Of a DNA stretch of 34,415 bases, positions 18,192-26,320 are shown one piece after another. The translations under genes were made by a program, and so were the position numbers. This DNA comes from Deltaproteobacteria bacterium (GTDB lineage: Bacteria > Desulfobacterota > DSM-4660 > Desulfatiglandales > HGW-15). The DNA is taken from positions 1 through 34,415 of the forward strand of contig JAFGFM010000034.1 of NCBI GenBank assembly GCA_016931115.1, in the 5' to 3' direction. Numbering within the stretch: the stretch's first letter is position 1; each line of letters opens with the position of its first letter. The notes below the pieces were generated by a model. The model saw only the letters and a program-made list of their open reading frames with translations, ran no database searches and was not told the DNA's origin.

Positions 18192-19175
18192 TTACATTGA
18201 GCGTAACCCCTCAAGGCTGTTTAAAAGCTTTTCACCTGTATTGTTATGAACATAACTATAAGCCATCCTGATGGCATTTTTTATCGCCTTTTCAGATGAG
18301 TGCCCGTGACATACGATGCATACCCCGTTAATGCCCAGCACAGGGGCACCACCATATTTTGCATAATCAAGGTTTTCTTTAAAATCCCTTATAAAACTTT
18401 CATCATTGAAAACGCCGGATCTCTTATCAAGCCCTCTAATTAACCTGGAGGTAATTGATTCTGCAACCCCTTCTGATATTTTCAGAACAACATTTCCTAC
18501 AAACCCGTCACATACAATGATCTGTACCTTTCCGCTTAAGATATCCCTGCCCTCTATATTGCCGTAAAAATCAAAAGGGCCTTTAGCAAACAGATCATAG
18601 GCCGCCTTTACAAGGTCATTGCCCTTTCCAGGCTCTTCACCAATATTTAAAAGAGCTATCTTTGGTCTTTTCATACCAAAACACGACACAGCAAAGGCCT
18701 CGGCCATTATGCCGAATTGATACAGGTGATGAGGCCGGCAATCAACATTCCCCCCCACATCAACAACTATGACATCTCCCTTTTCACCGGGGAGAATACC
18801 GGCAAGGGCCGGTCTCTCAACCCCTTTCAGCTTTCCCGAAGCCATTATACCGGCAATTATTGTTGCGCCTGAATTTCCGGCGCTGACAACCGCATCTGCC
18901 CTTCCGGTCTTAAGAAGCTCAAAGGCTACCCTTATGGAGGAATCTTTCTTTTCTCTGTACCCCTTTACAGGAGATTCACCCATATCAACTGTCTCACTAC
19001 AGTGATAAACCGTCAGCCTTTCCATGCATATTTCATCCTCAAGGTAAGGATTGACAGCCGCGTTATCTCCTACAAGAACAATATGGCAATCTATCTCTTT
19101 TAAAGCCAGTAAAGCCCCGTGAACGACCACTTCAGGAGCATGATCCCCTCCCATGGCATCCACGGCTATTATCAT
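18192..19175 (-). CDS. plsX: phosphate acyltransferase PlsX
   Basis: Makes acyl-phosphate from acyl-ACP for phospholipid synthesis. The N-terminus IIAVDAMGGDHAPEVVVHGA is diagnostic, and GADAVVSAGNSGA-like and GFVGNVVLKISEG segments follow. The length of 327 aa is normal. It lies one nucleotide after rpmF and upstream of fabG. In many related genomes fabH and fabD stand between plsX and fabG, and neither is present here. Confidence 0.97.
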   Translation of the reverse strand: MIIAVDAMGGDHAPEVVVHGALLALKEIDCHIVLVGDNAAVNPYLEDEICMERLTVYHCSETVDMGESPVKGYREKKDSSIRVAFELLKTGRADAVVSAGNSGATIIAGIMASGKLKGVERPALAGILPGEKGDVIVVDVGGNVDCRPHHLYQFGIMAEAFAVSCFGMKRPKIALLNIGEEPGKGNDLVKAAYDLFAKGPFDFYGNIEGRDILSGKVQIIVCDGFVGNVVLKISEGVAESITSRLIRGLDKRSGVFNDESFIRDFKENLDYAKYGGAPVLGINGVCIVCHGHSSEKAIKNAIRMAYSYVHNNTGEKLLNSLEGLRSM

Positions 19176-19176
19176 T

Positions 19177-19362
19177 CTATATCTCTTCTTTTGTCTCGAT
19201 TATTGTCTTTCCCCTGTAGGTGCCACAGTTTTTACATACCTGATGAGATAATACCGGCTCATGGCATTGGGGACAAGAAGATACATTTGGCATTGTGATA
19301 TGATCGTGGGATCTCCGCATATCCCGTTTTGATTTCGATTTTCTCTTTTTTGGTACAGCCAT
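19177..19362 (-). CDS. rpmF: 50S ribosomal protein L32
   Basis: Small ribosomal protein of 61 aa with the N-terminus MAVPKKRKSKSKRDMRRSH and a zinc ribbon of Cys30, Cys33, Cys43 and Cys46. The presence of all four cysteines marks the zinc-binding (C+) form rather than the zinc-independent paralogue. It is sandwiched between yceD (17 nt) and plsX (1 nt), the ancient yceD-rpmF-plsX arrangement. Confidence 0.97.
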   Translation of the reverse strand: MAVPKKRKSKSKRDMRRSHDHITMPNVSSCPQCHEPVLSHQVCKNCGTYRGKTIIETKEEI

Positions 19363-19379
19363 TTATTTTCCCACTCCTT

Positions 19380-19913
19380 CTAATTTTTTAATTTATTAAG
19401 CGTAGCAAAAGCCGGATGCCCCTGTGCTTTTATACATTCACAGGAATTCACATTCAGATTACATCCGCATTTTGCACATAATCCAAGACAATCAGCTCTG
19501 CAAAGACATTTAACAGGTAAAGAGAGAAAAAGCTGCTCCCTTATTATCTCATTCAGGTTGACTTTATCATCCTGTATAAAAACAACCTCAATATCCTCTT
19601 CCACTAATTCCAGTTCATCCTTTTCAGAATCACCGGTTGTTGGAACCAGAAAGTAGTTAAACTCAGCCTCTATCTCCTGCCTGTATGGCTCAAGACACCT
19701 GTCGCATGAAACCCCCAACGCCCCTTTAAAGGTGCCATCAAGTACATATTTCCTCTCGACTCTGTAAATCGTAAGCTCCACGCTAATCGGCGTCTCGATT
19801 GACTCTATCTGATAATCATCTTCTCCCGGTGACCACCACCCCCTGTCAAGGGTATATGAAAAATATTTTTTCCCTTCACCAGGAATTGTCTTAAGATCAA
19901 TTATCATCTGCAT
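19380..19913 (-). CDS. yceD: DUF177 / YceD family protein, probable 23S rRNA accumulation factor
   Basis: Member of the YceD (DUF177) family, linked in other bacteria to 23S rRNA maturation or stability and nearly always encoded before rpmF. Cys70 and Cys73 (CDRC) and the cluster CLGLCAKCGCNLNVNSC around 142-158 are the family's cysteine motifs and probably bind zinc. The length of 177 aa is normal. The first ATG (19913) has only a weak purine-rich site upstream, and Met3 at 19907 is an equally possible start. It is the first gene of the 19-gene leftward run, directly behind a strong promoter. Confidence 0.88.
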   Translation of the reverse strand: MQMIIDLKTIPGEGKKYFSYTLDRGWWSPGEDDYQIESIETPISVELTIYRVERKYVLDGTFKGALGVSCDRCLEPYRQEIEAEFNYFLVPTTGDSEKDELELVEEDIEVVFIQDDKVNLNEIIREQLFLSLPVKCLCRADCLGLCAKCGCNLNVNSCECIKAQGHPAFATLNKLKN

Positions 19914-19936
19914 ATTCTTTTACCAAATAATTCCAA

Positions 19937-19987
19937 GGGGTTAATTTAATTATTAAAATCCCCGTATATTCTATAAAAAAATAGAAT
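19937..19987 (-). other. structured 5' leader of the yceD operon
   Basis: Between the predicted transcription start (~19985) and yceD, the transcript could form two hairpins: ATTCTAT/ATAGAAT arms (19981-19987 with 19968-19974, 6-nt loop) and a GGGG/CCCC-closed AT-rich stem (19960-19963 with 19937-19940). They may protect the 5' end or mediate regulation by a ribosomal protein such as L32. No known riboswitch class is recognised. Confidence 0.4.
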
Positions 19988-19991
19988 GTGC

Positions 19992-20019
19992 AGTATATAT
20001 CAGAACACCTGTTTGTCAA
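19992..20019 (-). promoter_or_regulatory. near-consensus sigma-70 promoter of the yceD-holA operon
   Basis: On the minus strand, TTGACA (20014-20019) is followed after 16 nt by TATACT (19992-19997). Five of six -10 bases and all -35 bases match consensus. The expected start near 19985 leaves a leader of about 70 nt before yceD. No comparably good promoter was noticed in the gaps downstream, so it may drive the whole leftward run. Confidence 0.8.
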
Positions 20020-20082
20020 GTTTTTTGAATAAGATACAAAAGAGATATATAGAGAAAAGGAGATTAAAATGTATCGGGGGGG

Positions 20083-20131
20083 AAAAAACAAAAATCACCA
20101 TCTGTCATTATGAATTCAGACAGATGGTGAT
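20083..20131 (-). terminator. intrinsic terminator after flgM
   Basis: Read leftward, ATCACCATCTGTC (20119-20131) pairs perfectly with GACAGATGGTGAT (20094-20106) across 12 nt, and TTTTGTTTTTTCC follows at once (20081-20093). A 13-bp stem plus U-tract is a textbook Rho-independent terminator, 22 nt beyond the flgM stop. It insulates the strong yceD promoter just downstream. Confidence 0.85.
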
Positions 20132-20152
20132 CTATATTATTACACAACAAAT

Positions 20153-20470
20153 CTAGATAATATTTGTTATGGAATCTGCCAATACCTTTTCAGCAACCTT
20201 TGTTGAATCAACATGATAGGTATCATTTTTTACCATCATTTTGAGCTGTTCTATCTTTGCAGCCCGCTCCTCAGGGACAATATCCATCTTTTCAGCCGCC
20301 TTGCTGAATTCCACAGATTCCTGGGAAATATCAACCTTGGTGCCCTTTCCAGAATCCTTTTCTTCTGCCTGCCCCTGGCCACTGATATTTTCTGCCTCTT
20401 TCAGTCTGGTCTGGGATGGATCAAGGTTTCCAACCTTATTAATACTGCTTGATATTTCATTAATCTTCAT
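20153..20470 (-). CDS. flgM: anti-sigma-28 factor FlgM
   Basis: Small protein that holds the flagellar sigma factor FliA inactive until it is exported through the hook-basal body. From Met at 20470 (MKINEISSSINKVG) the product is 105 aa; the upstream in-frame ATG at 20506 adds 12 non-conserved residues, while AAGGGGG lies just before the chosen start. The N-terminal half is polar and probably disordered. The C-terminal half has the FlgM pattern KVDISQESVEFSKAA, then REERAAKIEQLK-like helix and NDTYHVDSTKVAEKVLAD. It follows the DVU0524-type gene by about 54 nt and ends before a terminator. No other flagellar gene is in the window. Confidence 0.85.
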   Translation of the reverse strand: MKINEISSSINKVGNLDPSQTRLKEAENISGQGQAEEKDSGKGTKVDISQESVEFSKAAEKMDIVPEERAAKIEQLKMMVKNDTYHVDSTKVAEKVLADSITNII

Positions 20471-20524
20471 TTTTGCCCCCTTCAAGACCATAAAACAGGT
20501 CTTCATATAAAAAAAGAGATACTG

Positions 20525-20746
20525 CTAATCCTCTGTCATCTGCATATCAATACCACCGGAGATCTGATTCACAAGCTTATCAGTCATCTTTCTAAGGACC
20601 TCTTTTTGACGGGCCTCACCAGAGATGTTTATTACATCGACAGGCTTTTTCTTTTCCAATGTGCCTTCATCTGCAATCATTGCCTTTTTCTTCAGCTGAT
20701 TACCGTATATCCTGAGCACATTTCTTATCTGATAAGTAGTGATCAA
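20525..20746 (-). CDS. DVU0524-type FlgM-associated small protein
   Basis: A 73-aa basic protein beginning ITTYQIRNVLRIYGNQLKKK, which I recognise as the small protein encoded next to flgM in Desulfovibrio-type bacteria. Its exact role is not established; the pairing suggests regulation of late flagellar genes. The start codon is TTG at 20746, since the conserved N-terminus begins there and GGAGG lies 9 nt upstream. The central NISGEARQKEVLRKM region resembles motifs around the sigma-binding part of FlgM-like proteins only loosely. Confidence 0.7.
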   Translation of the reverse strand: MITTYQIRNVLRIYGNQLKKKAMIADEGTLEKKKPVDVINISGEARQKEVLRKMTDKLVNQISGGIDMQMTED

Positions 20747-20767
20747 AATAAATTGCCTCCACTTACC

Positions 20768-20795
20768 TATTCGACCCGGGTGTTTTAAAACTTAA
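20768..20795 (-). promoter_or_regulatory. candidate sigma-28 (FliA) promoter
   Basis: On the minus strand, TTAAGTTT (20788-20795) is followed after 12 nt by GTCGAATA (20768-20775), against the consensus TAAAGTTT-N11-GCCGATAA: 7 of 8 and 5 of 8 matches with one extra spacer base. It sits directly before the ribosome binding site of the flgM-operon, where a class 3 flagellar promoter would be expected. The implied leader is short. Confidence 0.4.
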
Positions 20796-20827
20796 ATTTT
20801 TTTTAATAATAAAGTGGAGAAAGAAAT

Positions 20828-20858
20828 AAAGAGAGCTGATTTTCATACAACTCTCTTT
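20828..20858 (-). terminator. possible weak terminator after the response regulator
   Basis: AAAGAGAG and CTCTCTTT (8-bp arms, 15-nt loop) lie 60-90 nt beyond the response regulator stop, followed leftward by ATTTCTTTCTCC. The stem is weak and the tail is only moderately U-rich, so read-through into the flgM pair is possible. Confidence 0.4.
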
Positions 20859-20917
20859 TAATCGGCTACAGGAGGGTAAAACCTTACTGAATTTATCAAT
20901 AAAGTAAACCGGTTCTG

Positions 20918-22312
20918 TTAGCTAGCCGCGCTGCGAGGCTTTTCTATCCCCTGTTTTTTTATCTTCTCAACAAGCGTTGTCCGGTTCATGTTCAATAACT
21001 TTGCAGCCCTGTTTTTGACCCAATCCGCCTTTTCTAGTGCCCTTATAATAAGGAGCTTTTCATAATCATTGATGGCATTATTGAGTGAGAACCCGTCGTC
21101 AGGTATCATGGACGGTCCGACCTCTTCGCTCTTCTGTTTCTGAAGAAGCTTGTCAGGCAGATCATTTACAGTAAGCTCATCGGCATCTGTGAGGATCACC
21201 ATCCTCTCTATTATATTCTCAAGCTCCCTGACATTTCCAGGCCAGTCATAATTCATAAAGGCCTTCATTACATCCTTTGATACGCCTTTAATCTCCTTGC
21301 CCCTCGTCTTGATCATAATGTCTACAAAATGGTGGATAAGCAATGGTATGTCCGAGCGTCTATCACGAAGCGGGGGTATTTCTACAGGGATAACCCTTAA
21401 TCTATAATAGAGATCCTCCCTGAACTGATTTTCCAGAACGAGTTTATCCAGATCCTTATTGGTGGCTGCAATCACCCTGATATCACATTTAATCGTTTTG
21501 GTGCCGCCAAGCCTTTCAAACTCCTGCTCCTGCAATATACGTAGCAGCTTGACCTGCAGATGAGGGCTCATCTCACCAATCTCATCAAGAAAGATGGTCC
21601 CGCCGTTTGACATCTCAAACCTGCCTATGCGTGTCCTTATGGCATTTGTAAATGCCCCTTTTTCATGGCCGAACAGTTCACTCTCCAGAAGGTCTTCAGG
21701 GATCGCGCCACAGTTTACAGGGATAAGAGGTTTGTCACGACGCATACTGTTATAATGAATGGCCTTGGCAACAAGCTCTTTACCTGTGCCTGATTCCCCC
21801 AGGATAAGAACTGTACTGTCAGTATCAGCTACCTTTTCTATTATCCTGAAAACCTTGCCCATCTCAGGGCTGTCACCTATAAAGTTATCGAATTTATATT
21901 TCTTTTTAAGCTGACTCTTCAGTGATACATTTTCCCTCTTTATATCCCTGAATTCAAGCGCCCTGTTAATGACCATTATTACCTCTTCCATCTTTACCGG
22001 TTTTGCAAGATAGTCAAAGGCACCCGCCTTCATGGCCTCAACAGCAGTTCTTATGGTGGCATAGCCTGTCAGGATAATCCCTATTGTGTCAATGGAATGA
22101 TCAACCAGGTATTTGAGTACCTCCATTCCATCAACCTTTGGCATATTCAGGTCAATGAGGGCAACATCATAAAAATCCTCTTCTATCAGATTAATGGCCT
22201 CTTCACCATTCTGTGCAGCATCAACATCAAAATCTTCAAGGCCTAGTATGTCAGAAAAGGACTCTCTGATCTTTGATTCATCGTCTACTACCAGTATTTT
22301 TGCTTTTGCCAT
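20918..22312 (-). CDS. NtrC-family sigma-54-dependent response regulator
   Basis: Two-component transcription activator. The receiver domain (1-120) has Asp10/Asp11, phosphoacceptor Asp54, Thr82 and Lys104. The AAA+ domain (~145-380) has Walker A GESGTGKE at 172-179 and Walker B GTIFLDE at 238-244, plus arginine-finger region [13 protein letters not shown]. The sigma-54 contact loop reads GAFTNA at 219-224 instead of GAFTGA. The Fis-type helix-turn-helix is near 434-455 ([17 protein letters not shown]). The length of 464 aa is standard. No histidine kinase is adjacent, so it is an orphan in this window. CAGGAG lies 8 nt before the ATG. Its position upstream of flgM hints at flagellar control but does not prove it. 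Confidence 0.93.
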   Translation of the reverse strand: MAKAKILVVDDESKIRESFSDILGLEDFDVDAAQNGEEAINLIEEDFYDVALIDLNMPKVDGMEVLKYLVDHSIDTIGIILTGYATIRTAVEAMKAGAFDYLAKPVKMEEVIMVINRALEFRDIKRENVSLKSQLKKKYKFDNFIGDSPEMGKVFRIIEKVADTDSTVLILGESGTGKELVAKAIHYNSMRRDKPLIPVNCGAIPEDLLESELFGHEKGAFTNAIRTRIGRFEMSNGGTIFLDEIGEMSPHLQVKLLRILQEQEFERLGGTKTIKCDIRVIAATNKDLDKLVLENQFREDLYYRLRVIPVEIPPLRDRRSDIPLLIHHFVDIMIKTRGKEIKGVSKDVMKAFMNYDWPGNVRELENIIERMVILTDADELTVNDLPDKLLQKQKSEEVGPSMIPDDGFSLNNAINDYEKLLIIRALEKADWVKNRAAKLLNMNRTTLVEKIKKQGIEKPRSAAS

Positions 22313-22717
22313 AGATTACTCTCCTGTCAGGTAATATCATTTGAATAATACAACGCCAATATTTTGGCTCTAGTCTTAACGACGTCAATATTCTAACTTC
22401 AAATTTTAAAATAGCAATCTTTTTTTTAATTATTAAGAGAGATATAGCTGTTTGAAAGTAATATTGGCTATTTTAGGTAAATATGAAAATAAGTTATGTC
22501 ATAAATTGTGTTTAGATATCATTATATTGTAATTTTCCTACCTGAAAATTTATTATACTGCGTTCAAACAATCATGGAGGCACAGATTTCGTCAAAGAGT
22601 TGACAAATAATCTACAACTGTACAAGAAAAGGCGGTTATGCTAAAAGCATAAGTCAAAAAATTAACAAAATTAGGATCAGCTAGGAACATCGACCATATT
22701 TTACAGGGGGTACAGGG
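22313..22717. other. AT-rich divergent intergenic region
   Basis: About 405 nt between the divergent response regulator and EI24 genes, very AT-rich around 22380-22570. I see TTGACA at 22600-22605 (rightward, no good -10 at the right distance) and a small hairpin TTATGC-TAAAA-GCATAA at 22636-22652. No gene, RNA family or sigma-54 site of the TGGCAC-N5-TTGCA type was recognised. Confidence 0.5.
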
Positions 22718-23431
22718 ATGCAGATACTGAGCGGCATAAGATATAATCTGGCCGGATTAAAGATGGGGCTCATGACCCCAGGGCTCCTATTTCTGGGATT
22801 ATTGCGCTTTTTTGTTGTCATCCTTATGGCGATAGGCCTGGGCGCTATAATACTTATATACCATACTGATATAATCTCTGTAATATGGACAAAACCGGAA
22901 AGCCTCTGGGTGGTTTGGATGTGGTATCTTCTATCATGGCTCATATCACTGATCCTTATAGTATTCTCATCTGTGATCGCATATCTACTTTCCCAGATAC
23001 TATTTTCGGTTGTGATCATGGACCGAATGTCAAGGATAACAGAAAGGAGAAGCAGGGGCCATGTTACAGAACCCAATAATCTATCCTTTTTAGGCCAGCT
23101 CATGTATCTGATCAGGCAGGAGATCCCAAGGGCAATCATACCGGTATTTTTACTCCTGATACTTTCTGTTATTGGGTGGATCACACCTTTAGGCCCTTTT
23201 ATAACGATTTTTACCTCTATCATTGCAGTAGCTGTTCTTGCATGGGACAATACAGACCTTGTTCCTGCAAGGCGATGCCTGAAATACAGGAGCAGGTTCA
23301 GGTTTTTTATTGATAATTTTTCATTTCATATAGGCTTCGGGCTTTTATTTCTGATCCCTGTTATCAATATACTCTGCCTCTCTTTTGCTCCAATAGGGGC
23401 CACCCTTTTCTACCTGGATCAACATGAATAA
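22718..23431 (+). CDS. EI24/CysZ-like integral membrane protein
   Basis: A 237-aa protein with several long hydrophobic segments (~20-50, ~65-100, ~138-175, ~203-232). The end, GFGLLFLIPVINILCLSFAP followed by IGATLFY, is the characteristic EI24-domain motif shared with CysZ sulfate permease. CysZ imports sulfate in enterobacteria, but many EI24 proteins in other phyla have no known substrate, and no cysteine-synthesis gene is nearby. The start is supported by GGGGGTACAGGG before the ATG. The next gene begins 25 nt later, so the two probably form an operon. Confidence 0.8.
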   Translation: MQILSGIRYNLAGLKMGLMTPGLLFLGLLRFFVVILMAIGLGAIILIYHTDIISVIWTKPESLWVVWMWYLLSWLISLILIVFSSVIAYLLSQILFSVVIMDRMSRITERRSRGHVTEPNNLSFLGQLMYLIRQEIPRAIIPVFLLLILSVIGWITPLGPFITIFTSIIAVAVLAWDNTDLVPARRCLKYRSRFRFFIDNFSFHIGFGLLFLIPVINILCLSFAPIGATLFYLDQHE

Positions 23432-23456
23432 TAATACTGTTTAATATGAGAATCAA

Positions 23457-25385
23457 ATGACCAGAAAATTTCCAAACCTTTTTTCGCCATTGAAAGTGGG
23501 GAGATTAACCCTCAAAAACCGGATTATATCTGCCCCAATGACCTTTCCCATATTAACCTCAGATGGATGCCTTACCCCTGAGGCAATCGCATTTTATGAA
23601 CTCAGGGCAAAGGGTGGTGCCGCAGTGGTTACTGTGAGTGAACTTATTGTGAAGCCTGAAGGAAGATACTACCCTGTTCAGGTGATTACCCATGCCCCAA
23701 ATGCAAAAGACAGCCTGGCAATGGCGGCACGAGCCATAAAGCGGCACGGGGCCATACCCAGTATGGAATTATCACATGGAGGCAGACACGCCCTCACGAA
23801 TGCAAAACATCCAGTAAGCTACGGGCCTAGCGATGAGTTTTCTGACGACGTACAGAAGGTACATGCAATGACCCATGACATGATAGAGGATATCATTAAA
23901 GCCTATGGAAAGGCTGCAGAGATGTGCATGGCCGCAGGTTTTGAAATGCTTCTCATACACGCCGGTCATGGATGGCTCTTACAGCAGTTTCTCTCACCTG
24001 CCACAAATAAAAGAACAGACAATTACGGCGGGAATCTAACAAACAGGGCAAGGTTTGCTATTGAAGTAATCGACAGGGTGCGCTCTGTTGTGGGCAACGG
24101 TTTTCCTATTGAACTGAGGATGAGCGCAGAGGAGTACATGACAGGTGGCTACAGTTTTCCCGAGGCCATTAAGTTTGCAAAACTGATACAAAACAGGGTT
24201 GACCTGATACAAGTATCAACAGGCGCTCATACAGGGAGTTTTGAGAAAACCCATCCATCTTCATTCATGGAGAGAGGTGTAAATGTGCATTATGCAGAAG
24301 AGATGAAAAGGCATATAGACATACCTGTCTCCACCATAGGGGCGTTAAATGAGCCTGCCATGCTTGAGGATATAATCGTTAAATGCAGGGCTGATGCAGT
24401 TGTAATGGCAAGGGCGCTTTTGGCTGACCCGTATCTGCCGAAAAAGGCATACATGGGAAAGGATGATGAGATAGTACGCTGTTACAGGTGCTATGCCTGC
24501 ATGGCAGAGAGGATGACAACCGGCCTGCGTATATGCGCCCTTAACCCTGTGATCGGAAGTGAATATGAAACAGCTTTTATAAAAAACACCTCGATGCCCA
24601 AAACCGTGCTGGTCGCTGGCGGTGGCCCTGGAGGCATGCAGGCGGCATTAACAGCTGCTGAACGGGGTCACAATGTTATCTTATATGAAAAGGGCGATAA
24701 GCTGGGCGGTGCGCTTAATTGTGTTAAAGGGGCACCATTTAAGGATGACCTGTACAGATTTATCTCCACAAAGACCATTCTTATGCTGAAGGCAGGTGTT
24801 GATATAAGGATGAACACAGAGGTAACACCAGAGCTCGCAGCACAAATCAGGCCTGATGTGCTTATTGTTGCGGTTGGTGCAGAACCAATTATTCCTCAGA
24901 TACCAGGTATAGATGGCGAAAATGTGATAATAGCAAATGATCTTCCGGATAATTTTAAAAAGGTCGGTAACAAGGTCGTAGTGGTGGGTGGTGGGCTTGT
25001 AGGGTGCGAGACTGCACTTCACATGGCTATGGAAGGTAGAGAAGTAACTGTTATAGAGATGATGGGAAATTTATGTCCTGATGCAAACCAGCGCTACAGG
25101 CCATTACTGATGGCCCAACTTGAAAGAGATGTCAGATGCATAACAGGGATGCGCGGGGTGCAGATTACAGATAAAGGCATTTTATGCGCTGACAGGGATG
25201 GAAATACGACCCTCTTTGAAGCGGACAGTGTAATATGTGCGGCAGGCCAGAGGCCATGCAGAGATGCAGCAGATGTGCTTAAAGACAGTGCGCCTGAAGT
25301 GATAGAAATAGGTGACTGTGTAAAGGCATCAAATGTAACACAGACTCTGTTTCAGGGGTTCTGGGCAGGGGTGGATATAGAGTAA
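23457..25385 (+). CDS. FMN/4Fe-4S/FAD enoate-reductase-type oxidoreductase (old yellow enzyme family)
   Basis: Three-part enzyme of the 2,4-dienoyl-CoA reductase/BaiCD/trimethylamine dehydrogenase group. Residues 1-335 form the FMN barrel (KNRIISAPM, IHAGHGWLLQQFLSPATNKR at 167-186). The cluster cysteines are Cys342, Cys345, Cys348 and Cys360. From ~382 there is an FAD/NAD(P) module with VLVAGGGPGGMQAA and a second dinucleotide motif VVVVGGGLVGCETA. The spacing of the third cysteine is x2 rather than the x3 of E. coli FadH, and the active-site tyrosine of FadH corresponds to Trp173, so the substrate is probably not a dienoyl-CoA. The length is 642 aa. It would reduce an activated C=C bond or a related substrate, cytoplasmically; the natural one is unknown. 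Confidence 0.88.
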   Translation: MTRKFPNLFSPLKVGRLTLKNRIISAPMTFPILTSDGCLTPEAIAFYELRAKGGAAVVTVSELIVKPEGRYYPVQVITHAPNAKDSLAMAARAIKRHGAIPSMELSHGGRHALTNAKHPVSYGPSDEFSDDVQKVHAMTHDMIEDIIKAYGKAAEMCMAAGFEMLLIHAGHGWLLQQFLSPATNKRTDNYGGNLTNRARFAIEVIDRVRSVVGNGFPIELRMSAEEYMTGGYSFPEAIKFAKLIQNRVDLIQVSTGAHTGSFEKTHPSSFMERGVNVHYAEEMKRHIDIPVSTIGALNEPAMLEDIIVKCRADAVVMARALLADPYLPKKAYMGKDDEIVRCYRCYACMAERMTTGLRICALNPVIGSEYETAFIKNTSMPKTVLVAGGGPGGMQAALTAAERGHNVILYEKGDKLGGALNCVKGAPFKDDLYRFISTKTILMLKAGVDIRMNTEVTPELAAQIRPDVLIVAVGAEPIIPQIPGIDGENVIIANDLPDNFKKVGNKVVVVGGGLVGCETALHMAMEGREVTVIEMMGNLCPDANQRYRPLLMAQLERDVRCITGMRGVQITDKGILCADRDGNTTLFEADSVICAAGQRPCRDAADVLKDSAPEVIEIGDCVKASNVTQTLFQGFWAGVDIE

Positions 25386-25396
25386 TAAGAAAGGCA

Positions 25397-26302
25397 TTAT
25401 AATAAAATATCATCTAATGCTTGATTTATTTCCTGGAACTTAAAGCTGTAGCCCTCATTCAAAAGCCTCTTTGGAATAACCCTCTGCCCTTTCAATAAGG
25501 TATCAGCAAAATCGCCCATAACCAGTTTGAGCATAACCCCTGGCACAGGAGGCATAATGAGAGGTTTTTTCATTATTGAAGCAATAGCCCTTGTCAATTC
25601 CCTGTTTGTTACAGGGTTTGGTGCCGTACAGTTATATATGCCGCTCAAGCCTCTGTTTTCTATCTGATAGATAAAAATATTAACAAGGTCATAGAGGTGT
25701 ATCCACGAAAAATATTGTCTCCCATTACCGAGCTGGCTTCCAAGCCAGTATCTGAAAAGAGGCAGCATCATATGGATTGCACCTCCGCCCTTGCCAAGCA
25801 CAATACCAAACCGGTTTAATATTACCCTTGCCACATAGGATAGCGCTTTCAGGGCAACCATCTCCCATTCCTTTGAGAGGGATGAAAGAAAGTCATTGCC
25901 CGGTGCAGCATTTTCATCCAGCAACTCGTCATCGTGAAAACCGTAATAACCCACAGCAGAGGCACTTATAAGTAACAAGTCTGACTTTTTATGCCTGGCA
26001 ATCTCTTCGACTATATTTCGGGTCGTATCAATACGGCTTTTAATAAGGGTTTCTTTATATGCCGGTGTCCATCGTTTGAATATGGAGGCCCCTGCCAGAT
26101 TAATAACCACATCACATTCCATGAGCTTCTCAAGCCATGGACCTTTTATGGCAGGATCACCATCAACATGGGTGATATTATTATCATGCGCCGGATTTTT
26201 TGATGAACGGGTTAATACGTACACCCTGTGCCCTTTACCTGAAAGGGCGACTGAAAGCGGTTTACCTATAAAACCTGTGCCACCGGTTATAAAGATATTC
26301 AT
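25397..26302 (-). CDS. TIGR01777-family NAD-dependent epimerase-like protein
   Basis: An SDR of the YfcH/SulA type. GGTGFIG at 7-13 binds the nucleotide, and VINLAGASIFKRWT (~69-82), ISASAVGYYG (~111-120) and the C-terminal VPGVMLKLVMGDFAD and PKRLLNEGYSFKF stretches (DUF1731-type) are typical. The length of 301 aa is normal. The cellular function of this family is poorly defined. It begins 18 nt after the speD-like gene, so it is probably co-transcribed with the polyamine genes, an association without obvious biochemical reason. It converges with the oxidoreductase gene, whose stop is 11 nt away. Confidence 0.88.
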   Translation of the reverse strand: MNIFITGGTGFIGKPLSVALSGKGHRVYVLTRSSKNPAHDNNITHVDGDPAIKGPWLEKLMECDVVINLAGASIFKRWTPAYKETLIKSRIDTTRNIVEEIARHKKSDLLLISASAVGYYGFHDDELLDENAAPGNDFLSSLSKEWEMVALKALSYVARVILNRFGIVLGKGGGAIHMMLPLFRYWLGSQLGNGRQYFSWIHLYDLVNIFIYQIENRGLSGIYNCTAPNPVTNRELTRAIASIMKKPLIMPPVPGVMLKLVMGDFADTLLKGQRVIPKRLLNEGYSFKFQEINQALDDILL

Positions 26303-26320
26303 ACGCCCTCCATTGGATAT

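Noticed and set aside
22681-23250. 189-codon leftward open frame opposite the EI24 gene
   Set aside because: The rightward frame has a good ribosome binding site and the EI24 motif; the leftward one is compositionally a mirror of it.
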